A DNA stretch of 64,000 nucleotides from JACPYF01 sp947085845 (GTDB taxonomy: Bacteria > Patescibacteriota > Saccharimonadia > Saccharimonadales > Saccharimonadaceae), in contig CAMTXO010000002.1 in NCBI GenBank assembly GCA_947085845.1, forward strand, positions 510,048 to 574,047. Reading direction: 5' to 3'. This document shows positions 57,516 through 64,000 of this stretch, piece by piece; the first letter of the stretch is position 1, and the number at the start of each line of letters is the position of its first letter. A program made the translations under genes and the position numbers. Below the pieces are notes generated by a model. That model saw only the letters and a list, made by a program, of their open reading frames with translations, made no database searches and was not told the DNA's origin.

Positions 57516-58725
57516 TTTTACGTCTCACTTTCTTTACTATATGCCCGTATTCTTTTGAAAGTATATATGTTCGTATCCATAGCAATATATTGATAACAAA
57601 AACGAGCCAACTAATCAGCAACAAAGAACTTTCTGGAGGTGTACTAAGTAGTTTTTCTATTATTTTTGGTGTTGGACATGCAAGTTTTACATTTGATGCA
57701 TTACCGAAAACATTCGTCATGTAGCAGTCGTACGAAGCCCCGTTTGTTGAGCCCTTCGGGCTTATCGGGACAGGGTCCTCTATTTGAACCTCAAATCCAT
57801 ACATCTTTTTTTCTCCGACAGCTATGCTCGTGTCTGGCCATTGGAGTGTTTCTGTCTTCTTTTCAAGCCTAGCCGAGTCGACGCTAGTTAGTTTTGAGTA
57901 CTCCAATATATCTCCGATGTATAATTCCGGCTTTAATGTAATAGTTGAGTTACCCTTATTTTCTAGAGTAAGACTATACTGCAACTTGTCTCCTGGACGA
58001 TTTTTTATAAATTGTGCATCTGTTTTACGATTGATATTTGTAATGAGTGTTGTTGCTTCAAAGGAGTTGCTGCTGGGGCAGGAGGTATAAGATAGCTGCG
58101 CGCCAGGCTCTTCGTAGCAGCGATCAGCACTATAATTTGTTGTTAAGAAATTTCCACTATCCTGTAATACTGCAAAACTCCCACTAGAGTCTGAGTGTCC
58201 GGATACTATTTTCGCATCAGATTTTATGACATATTTCGCATCAACAATATGGCCAAAGTAATGAAAATCATTATCTCCTACTGCAACAAAGTACTGGTTG
58301 TATGGCTCGCTAGTATCTTCTAGTGGCATTGTATATACGGGCGATGGGCTCCATGCAACAACTAATGATGATTTTGTTGGCACCCATTGTCGTAGTGTTG
58401 ATTCCTGTGTTTTTTCTAAGTCATTTCTAGAAATAGATAAGGAGTCTGCAGCATTACCAAACGGTGATTTTTTTGAATCGTATTCCAGGAGCATACTTTG
58501 TTTTGAAGAGTATCCGCCATATATAGTATCCGAATGGATATTTGCACTGTTTGCACTTTGAGATGGAAAAAACACGCCAAAGTATTGCAATAGCAAAAAT
58601 AGCCCAGACAATATAACCAATACGCCACGTTTCGCAGTAGTAGCAATAAGCTCTTTGTGAAAAACAGCAATATTACCAGCTAAACTCGGACTCTTCAGAG
58701 ACTCATTGATGATTTTTTTCGACAT
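57508..58725 (-). CDS. Membrane protein with DUF11-like extracellular domain
   Basis: 405 residues with one membrane helix near the N-terminus (~34-52) and another near the C-terminus (~368-390). The ~310 residues between lie outside. Its second half (about 215-320) reads like a DUF11/conserved-repeat beta-sandwich: PGDKLQYSLTLENKGNSTIT, ELYIGDILEYSKL, then TLQWPDTSIAVGEKKMYGFE. Four cysteines in the external domain could pair. AAAGGTGG lies before the ATG and an extended -10 further upstream. Surface function is likely; partner is the 108-residue protein. Confidence 0.8.
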   Translation of the reverse strand: MSKKIINESLKSPSLAGNIAVFHKELIATTAKRGVLVILSGLFLLLQYFGVFFPSQSANSANIHSDTIYGGYSSKQSMLLEYDSKKSPFGNAADSLSISRNDLEKTQESTLRQWVPTKSSLVVAWSPSPVYTMPLEDTSEPYNQYFVAVGDNDFHYFGHIVDAKYVIKSDAKIVSGHSDSSGSFAVLQDSGNFLTTNYSADRCYEEPGAQLSYTSCPSSNSFEATTLITNINRKTDAQFIKNRPGDKLQYSLTLENKGNSTITLKPELYIGDILEYSKLTSVDSARLEKKTETLQWPDTSIAVGEKKMYGFEVQIEDPVPISPKGSTNGASYDCYMTNVFGNASNVKLACPTPKIIEKLLSTPPESSLLLISWLVFVINILLWIRTYILSKEYGHIVKKVRRKNV

Positions 58726-58752
58726 TTTTATACACCACCTTTTATACGCTCA

Positions 58753-58761
58753 ATCATAGCA
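58753..58761 (-). promoter_or_regulatory. Extended -10 promoter of the DUF11-like gene
   Basis: Reading leftward: TGCTATGAT, 27 nt before the ATG; leader with Shine-Dalgarno site. Confidence 0.55.
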
Positions 58762-58802
58762 TATTTAGGGGCGTTGGCCTCTAGCGTGTCTAGAATATAT
58801 TG

Positions 58803-58811
58803 TGGTATAAT
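58803..58811 (+). promoter_or_regulatory. Extended -10 promoter of gyrB
   Basis: TGGTATAAT; predicted start near 58818, leader about 36 nt with GAGGGAG well before the ATG. Confidence 0.7.
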
Positions 58812-58853
58812 GTTGTTAGTTGGAAACAGAACCGAGGGAGAAAAATCTACAAA

Positions 58854-60836
58854 ATGGCTAAACAAAAACCAGCTGCTGCTTATGATGCAGCACAAATCCA
58901 AGTACTTGAAGGTCTAGAACCAGTCCGTAAACGTCCAGGAATGTATATCGGTAGCACAGGCTACGATGGGGTACATCACCTGATCAAAGAAATCGCTGAC
59001 AACTCAATCGACGAAGCGATTGCAGGTCATGCAACCAAGATTTCGGTTACGTTGCTCGCAGACGGTGGCGTCAGCGTTGCTGATGATGGGCGTGGTATTC
59101 CAGTCGACAAACATGCCAAAACAGGCAAGAGCACGCTAGAAACAGTTCTAACGGTGCTACATGCTGGTGGTAAGTTTGGTGATGGTGGTTACAAAGTATC
59201 ATCTGGTCTACACGGCGTAGGCTCTAGTGTGGTGAATGCACTTTCTACCAAACTGGTTGCCGAAGTTCGTCGTAACGGTAAGTTGTATCGTCAAGAATAT
59301 GCACAAGGTAATCCTAAAAGTAAGATTCAAGAGGTAGGCACTTCTACTCAAACTGGTACAAAGATCACTTTTTACCCAGACGACACGATCTTCAAGGAGA
59401 CAATTGAGTTTGATTACAAATGGGTAGTTGACTATTTAAGACACCAGGCATATCTAACCAAAGGTATATTTGTTACGGTAAAAGACGATCGAACGAATGA
59501 AGAGCAATCATTTTATTTTGAAGGTGGTATACAAAGCTATGTAACGCACCTCAATATTGGTAAAGATGTTGTATCTGACTCTGCATTTTATGTTGAGCGG
59601 CAGGTTGAAGATTCTATGATCGAGGTGGCAATCCAGTACAACGAGACATTCGCCGAGATTGTAAAACCATTCGCAAACAACGTATTGACGCCAGACGGTG
59701 GAACACACTTGATCGGTTTCCGTTCAGCATTAACGCGTGTCATTAACGACTATGCGCGTAAAAGCGGAATTCTAAAGGAAAAGGAAGAGAATCTCACAGG
59801 TGATGACATTCGTGAAGGATTAACGGCTATTATATTAGTCAAACTTCCAGACCCTCAATTTGAAGGTCAAACAAAAAACAAACTAGGTAACCCAGAAGTT
59901 CGACGCTACGTTGAACAGGTCATGAATGAGTACTTTAGCTATTATCTCGAAGAAAATCCTGCAGTAGCGAAAAGAATTGTTGGCAAAGCACTGCTCGCAG
60001 CGCGAGCTCGCAAGGCAGCTCGGGCAGCTCGTGACAACGTTATTCGAAAAGGCGCGTTGGATGGCATGAGCTTACCTGGTAAGCTATCTGACTGCTCTAG
60101 TAAAAACCCGGCAGACTCCGAGCTATATATAGTAGAGGGAGATTCGGCTGGTGGATCGGCCAAGGTTGGTCGTGATAGTAAGACGCAGGCAATTTTACCC
60201 CTCCGTGGTAAGGTGTTGAATGTTGAACGAGCACGTCTAGATCGAATGTTGAATAACAACGAAATCGTTAGCCTGATCAAAGCATTGGGCGTAGGTATTA
60301 GTGATCAGTTCTCTATAGATGGACTGCGTTATCACCGAGTTATTATTATGACTGATGCCGACGTTGATGGTAGTCACATAGCCACTCTTTTAATGACTTT
60401 CTTTTTCCGCTATATGCGTGAAGTCGTTGATGGCGGGTATATTTACCTAGCAAAACCACCGCTATTTGAACTAGTGAAATCCGGTAAACAAGAGAACACT
60501 TTTATTTATAACGAAGAAGAGCTAGACACAATATTGGCTGAAAAAATTGCAGAGCGTAAAAAAGAAGGTTTGAAGGTAGACAAAGATGATGATCGCTACA
60601 AACAGGCTGGCTTTACTGAACAAAAACGATATAAGGGTTTGGGTGAAATGGATGCAGAACAGCTATGGGAGACAACAATGAATCCTGAAAATCGTGTATT
60701 AGTGCAGGTGAAAGTAGAAGATGCTGAAAAAGCTGACGCTATCTTTACTAAACTAATGGGTGAAGAGGTAGAGCTGCGAAAGAATTTTATACAGTCGCGT
60801 GCTAAATTTGTTAAATTAGAGGATCTGGATATATAG
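58854..60836 (+). CDS. gyrB: DNA gyrase subunit B
   Basis: ATPase half of gyrase. GHKL domain with DNSIDEAIAGH and DDGRGIPVDKH, and the lid motif GLHGVGSSVVNALS. TOPRIM domain with EGDSAGG (Glu428) and the metal-binding DADVDGSH (Asp501, 503, 505). The C-terminal YKGLGEMDAEQLWETTM motif is complete. I start at ATG 58854 (MAKQKPAAAYDAAQIQVLEG), giving 660 residues; the frame is open 18 codons upstream, but that part overlaps the promoter's leader and is unlike the family. Two bases from gyrA. Confidence 0.96.
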   Translation: MAKQKPAAAYDAAQIQVLEGLEPVRKRPGMYIGSTGYDGVHHLIKEIADNSIDEAIAGHATKISVTLLADGGVSVADDGRGIPVDKHAKTGKSTLETVLTVLHAGGKFGDGGYKVSSGLHGVGSSVVNALSTKLVAEVRRNGKLYRQEYAQGNPKSKIQEVGTSTQTGTKITFYPDDTIFKETIEFDYKWVVDYLRHQAYLTKGIFVTVKDDRTNEEQSFYFEGGIQSYVTHLNIGKDVVSDSAFYVERQVEDSMIEVAIQYNETFAEIVKPFANNVLTPDGGTHLIGFRSALTRVINDYARKSGILKEKEENLTGDDIREGLTAIILVKLPDPQFEGQTKNKLGNPEVRRYVEQVMNEYFSYYLEENPAVAKRIVGKALLAARARKAARAARDNVIRKGALDGMSLPGKLSDCSSKNPADSELYIVEGDSAGGSAKVGRDSKTQAILPLRGKVLNVERARLDRMLNNNEIVSLIKALGVGISDQFSIDGLRYHRVIIMTDADVDGSHIATLLMTFFFRYMREVVDGGYIYLAKPPLFELVKSGKQENTFIYNEEELDTILAEKIAERKKEGLKVDKDDDRYKQAGFTEQKRYKGLGEMDAEQLWETTMNPENRVLVQVKVEDAEKADAIFTKLMGEEVELRKNFIQSRAKFVKLEDLDI

Positions 60837-60838
60837 AT

Positions 60839-63364
60839 ATGGATGACGAACAAAAAACACCAATTGAAGGCGAAATTTTAAACCAAGACCACTCGCCACA
60901 AACACACTCCAAAGTGATGGAACGACGCACAGTCGAAGACATTATGGAAGACAGTTTCTTACGCTATTCTATGAGTGTCATCGTTGAACGTGCGTTGCCT
61001 GACGTACGTGACGGCCTGAAGCCAGTCCACCGACGTATTTTGTATGTTATGGAAAAAATGGGAGTAAGAGCTAATAGTAAAACTGTTAAAAGTGCCCAAA
61101 TTGTCGGTGAAGTTATGGGTAAATATCACCCACACGGCGACAGTGCCATCTATGAATCTATGGTTCGTATGGCCCAAGATTGGTCCATGCGTTATATGCT
61201 GGTCCATGGCCAGGGTAACTTTGGTTCTATGGACGGGGATCCAGCAGCAGCCTATCGTTATACCGAAGCAAAAATGAACAAACATGCCGAAGCGCTTCTA
61301 GCTGATATCGACAAGGATACTGTTGATTTTCGGGATAACTACGATGGTACACGCCAAGAGCCATCTGTTCTGCCAGCAAAATTACCTAACCTGCTATTAA
61401 ATGGCCAGATTGGTATTGCTGTTGGTATGGCTACCAATATTCCACCACACAACCTTGGCGAACTAATTGACGCAACTATACATATAATAGAGAATCCAGA
61501 CGATACTACAATCGATGACTTATTAAAATACGTCAAAGGTCCAGATTTTCCAACTGGCGGTATTGTATATGGCGGTGCTCCGCTCAAGCAAGCATATATG
61601 TCTGGCAGGGGCGGTATTACTATACGTGCAGTCGCTACTATCGAAGAAACCAAGAAGGGTCGTCACCAGATTATCGTGACTGAAATGCCGTATGCGGTAA
61701 ACAAAGCGACGTTGATCGAACGAATGGCAGATTTAGTCAAAGAAAAGAAGATCATGACTATAAGTGATATTCGTGATGAAAGTGCTAGGGGTAGTGTCCG
61801 TCTTGTTATTGAGCTCAAAAAAGATGCTTATCCGAAAAAAGTGCTGAACCAGCTTTATAAATTAACATCTTTGCAAACAAATTATCATTACAACATGTTG
61901 GCATTGATAGATGGCATACAGCCTCGTGTGCTTGGTTTGCAGGATATTCTGACCGAGTACATCAAGCATCGCCAGGTTGTCGTTCGACGTCGAACTGAAT
62001 TTGAGCTAGGTAAGGCAAAAGACCGTGCACACATACTAGAAGGTCTCAAGATTGCGCTCGATCATATTGACGAAGTCATCAAAACTATTCGTGCCAGTAA
62101 ATCTACCGAAGAAGCCCGTCTTAATTTGATAAAGAAATTTAAACTCAGCGAAATTCAGGCAAAAGCGATCCTTGAGATGCAGCTTCGTGCGCTGACTGGC
62201 CTAGAACGTGCCAAAGTCGAAGAAGAGCTAGCATCACTCAAGAAGCTGATCGCAGAACTGGAAGCTATTTTGGCTGACGAAAAGAAAATACTAGCAATTA
62301 TCAAAGACGAATTGCTAGAGATGAAAGAAAAATTCAATGACGAACGACGCACGAAGATTATCAATCAAGAACTAGGCAAGTTTAGCGACGAGGAACTTAT
62401 TCCAGAGGAAGATACCGTAGTTCTTTTAACAACAGAGAACTATATCAAGAGAACTTTGGTAAGTGAATATCGAAAACAACATCGTGGCGGCAAGGGTAAG
62501 CGTGGTATGACTACCAAGGAAGAGGATATCATCGACCAGCTCGTGCCTGCTAGTACTCATGACTGGCTACTATTCTTTACTAACAGGGGTCGTGTCTTCC
62601 GTTTGAAAGCCTATGAAGTTCCTTCAGCAAGCTTGCAAGCAAAGGGTGTCGCGGTAGTAAATCTACTCCAGCTTCAACCTGAAGAGAAAATTACATCAAT
62701 TATTCGAATAGCCAAAGGCGAAAAAGATGACGGCTATCTATTGATGTCTACTGTAAAAGGTACTGTCAAAAAAACACCACTCAAAGATTACGCAAACATT
62801 CGAACTAGTGGCTTGATAGCAATTAAGCTTGATGATGGTGATGAACTACGTTGGATAAAGAGAAGCACGGGTGAAGATGATGTTATAATTTCAACATCTG
62901 CTGGTCAAGCTGTACGCTTTAGCGAAAAAGATGCTCGTCCAATGGGTCGAGCTGCTCGCGGTGTTCGCGGTGTTCGCTTGCGACCAGGTGATAGTGTTGT
63001 CGGTATGGATTTGGCTGAAGAAATGAAACCATTGCTGGTGGTCAGTGAAAATGGTTACGGAAAATTAACCAAGACCAGTAACTTCCCATCTCACAAACGT
63101 GGTGGAGTCGGTATTAAATCTGCAGTTGTTACCGCCAAAACAGGCAATATTGTATCTGTCCGTTCGATCGATCCTGATGCAAGCGAAATCCTTATTATCT
63201 CTACACAAGGACAGACGATCCGTGTAGGATTACAGGATATTCCAACTTTGGGACGAACTACACAAGGTGTTAGGATTATGCGACTACGTGATAGCGATAC
63301 AGTTGCATCTTTAGGAATCATTCTTGACCAACAGGAAAAAGAAGAGGAAACTAAAGAAGAATGA
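60839..63364 (+). CDS. gyrA: DNA gyrase subunit A
   Basis: DNA cleavage and wrapping subunit. The catalytic Tyr141 lies in AAAYRYTEAK. The N-terminal quinolone-region Ser/Asp pair is in HPHGDSAIYESMVRMAQ. A coiled coil spans ~390-500, and the C-terminal beta-pinwheel (from ~515) starts with the GyrA box, here QHRGGKG (~546-552), with His instead of the usual Arg/Lys at position 2. The box supports gyrase over topoisomerase IV. 841 residues. Translated from two bases after gyrB. Confidence 0.96.
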   Translation: MDDEQKTPIEGEILNQDHSPQTHSKVMERRTVEDIMEDSFLRYSMSVIVERALPDVRDGLKPVHRRILYVMEKMGVRANSKTVKSAQIVGEVMGKYHPHGDSAIYESMVRMAQDWSMRYMLVHGQGNFGSMDGDPAAAYRYTEAKMNKHAEALLADIDKDTVDFRDNYDGTRQEPSVLPAKLPNLLLNGQIGIAVGMATNIPPHNLGELIDATIHIIENPDDTTIDDLLKYVKGPDFPTGGIVYGGAPLKQAYMSGRGGITIRAVATIEETKKGRHQIIVTEMPYAVNKATLIERMADLVKEKKIMTISDIRDESARGSVRLVIELKKDAYPKKVLNQLYKLTSLQTNYHYNMLALIDGIQPRVLGLQDILTEYIKHRQVVVRRRTEFELGKAKDRAHILEGLKIALDHIDEVIKTIRASKSTEEARLNLIKKFKLSEIQAKAILEMQLRALTGLERAKVEEELASLKKLIAELEAILADEKKILAIIKDELLEMKEKFNDERRTKIINQELGKFSDEELIPEEDTVVLLTTENYIKRTLVSEYRKQHRGGKGKRGMTTKEEDIIDQLVPASTHDWLLFFTNRGRVFRLKAYEVPSASLQAKGVAVVNLLQLQPEEKITSIIRIAKGEKDDGYLLMSTVKGTVKKTPLKDYANIRTSGLIAIKLDDGDELRWIKRSTGEDDVIISTSAGQAVRFSEKDARPMGRAARGVRGVRLRPGDSVVGMDLAEEMKPLLVVSENGYGKLTKTSNFPSHKRGGVGIKSAVVTAKTGNIVSVRSIDPDASEILIISTQGQTIRVGLQDIPTLGRTTQGVRIMRLRDSDTVASLGIILDQQEKEEETKEE

Positions 63365-63801
63365 GTATCTCAATATATTTGATAGCGGCAGCAATCGCAT
63401 GGCTGACAGCCCAGTTGCTCAAATATATTTTCGGCGCGCTTAAAAATGGTAAATGGTTTGATAGTTCAGTGGTGCTGCATTCTGGCAATATGCCGAGTGT
63501 TCACACTGCAACTGTGGTTGCCTTAGTAACCGTCATCGGCATCAAAGAAGGCATTGATTCAAGTATTTTTGCACTGGCTTTTCTATTTGCAGCTGTTGTT
63601 GCCTACGACGCAATGGGCGTGCGTCGCAGTTCTGGCGAGCAAGGACAATCTATTCGTGAAGGCATCAAGAATAAAAGCTTAAAAGCTAAAATTCCATATG
63701 TTGCCCTCGGTCACACCAAGCTAGAGGTAGCAGCAGGCGCTATCGTCGGTGTTGCAGTTGGCATCTTTGTTGCATTTTTTACTGCAACTATCAATCTTTA
63801 A
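63361..63801 (+). CDS. Divergent PAP2 family (DUF212) membrane protein
   Basis: 146 residues with about four membrane segments. The family signature is clear: LHSGNMPSVHTATVVAL near 40-56 and AYDAMGVRRSSGEQ near 80-93. The plant and bacterial relatives are thought to be lipid- or acid-phosphatase-like. Function here is unproven. Its ATG overlaps the gyrA stop by 4 nt (ATGA). Confidence 0.9.
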   Translation: MSISIYLIAAAIAWLTAQLLKYIFGALKNGKWFDSSVVLHSGNMPSVHTATVVALVTVIGIKEGIDSSIFALAFLFAAVVAYDAMGVRRSSGEQGQSIREGIKNKSLKAKIPYVALGHTKLEVAAGAIVGVAVGIFVAFFTATINL

Positions 63802-63804
63802 CCC

Positions 63805-63834
63805 TTGACACCGCCTCTGATAGTGCGATATGAT
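63805..63834 (+). promoter_or_regulatory. Strong promoter near the right edge
   Basis: TTGACA (63805-63810), 18-nt spacer, TATGAT (63829-63834). Predicted start near 63841. Confidence 0.7.
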
Positions 63835-64000
63835 GGTCTTTAAGTCTGAGTTTCTGCGGGACCACAAACACTACATCGTTGGTGTCGCTTTTAGAGACAA
63901 GGCAAGTATTTTTACAATTTGGTAGTGCAAATCATCGTCAGTTAATTTATAAATGTTTTAAATGTACATTCACTTGGAAACAAGTCACATTTTATGGAGA
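63835..64000 (+). other. Probable long leader of a gene beyond the window
   Basis: No start codon with a convincing frame before the edge, though the last bases TATGGAGA could be a ribosome site. It contains TTTTACAATTTG, a 12-mer also in the leader at 16551-16561 of the secreted-protein gene, which likewise follows a TTGACA promoter. Confidence 0.4.

Noticed and set aside
58800..58853. 18-codon N-terminal extension of gyrB
   Set aside because: It lies inside the -10/leader region and does not resemble GyrB; ATG 58854 gives the canonical start.
1..64000. CRISPR arrays, insertion sequences or prophage
   Set aside because: No spaced direct repeats, transposase frames or phage structural genes seen on either strand.
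1..64000. UGA recoded as glycine (SR1/Gracilibacteria code)
   Set aside because: Conserved genes such as ftsK end at TGA at the expected length, and none needs read-through of TGA.

Overview
The window looks like chromosome of a Candidate Phyla Radiation (Patescibacteria) bacterium, most likely Candidatus Saccharibacteria (TM7). The evidence is the gene content: compact, mostly co-directional genes of about 40% G+C by eye; a complete type IV pilus locus with a very large secreted partner; a threonyl-tRNA synthetase with no N-terminal TGS domain; rpsF-ssb-rpsR without rplI after it; and many small membrane proteins with no recognisable family. UGA acts as an ordinary stop (ftsK, for example, ends in TGA), which argues against Gracilibacteria/SR1. 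The taxonomic call is inference; no 16S gene lies in the window.

Layout. 1-9.1 kb: end of a family 4 uracil-DNA glycosylase, RNase J, an orphan gene with its own promoter and terminator, ftsK, then rpsF-ssb-rpsR-efp-tlyA. 9.2-16.4 kb: ychF and an accessory block of four unrecognised proteins, an ADP-ribosylglycohydrolase and a diguanylate cyclase. The 632-residue protein of the block carries motifs that look like an ADP-ribosyltransferase. 16.4-17.6 kb: a secreted protein with a collagen-like tail behind a strong promoter and a long structured leader. 17.6-34.2 kb: the type IV pilus locus, with a 1445-residue surface protein, pilM/N/O, a small membrane protein, pilB, pilT, pilC, the major pilin, pilD and four minor pilin or PilX-like genes. 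34.2-41.5 kb: Xer recombinase, uppP, ndk, tRNA-Arg, a bPH2 protein, a parvulin, tRNA-Asp, a glycosyltransferase and nrdR. 41.7-48.9 kb: tRNA-Val, thrS, a nucleotidase, an alkyltransferase-like protein, miaA, two small regulator-like genes, rpmB, a site-2 protease, a candidate 6S RNA and a Nudix-RNase H fusion. 48.9-53.5 kb: rnpB, infC-rpmI-rplT (infC apparently starts at AUC), a ComM-type ATPase, tmRNA, then 1.1 kb without genes that ends in a promoter and a structured, probably transcribed region. 53.5-64 kb: a VirD4/TraG-like ATPase with small membrane proteins, gyrB-gyrA and a divergent PAP2 protein.

Expression. Many first-in-operon genes have a TGnTATAAT-type extended -10 element only 6-11 nt before the start codon and no Shine-Dalgarno sequence, so their mRNAs should be leaderless or nearly so. 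Downstream operon genes and a few orphan genes use Shine-Dalgarno sites. The pilus genes, the carbohydrate-binding-like surface protein and the other secreted proteins together suggest a cell that lives by attaching to other cells or to polysaccharide.
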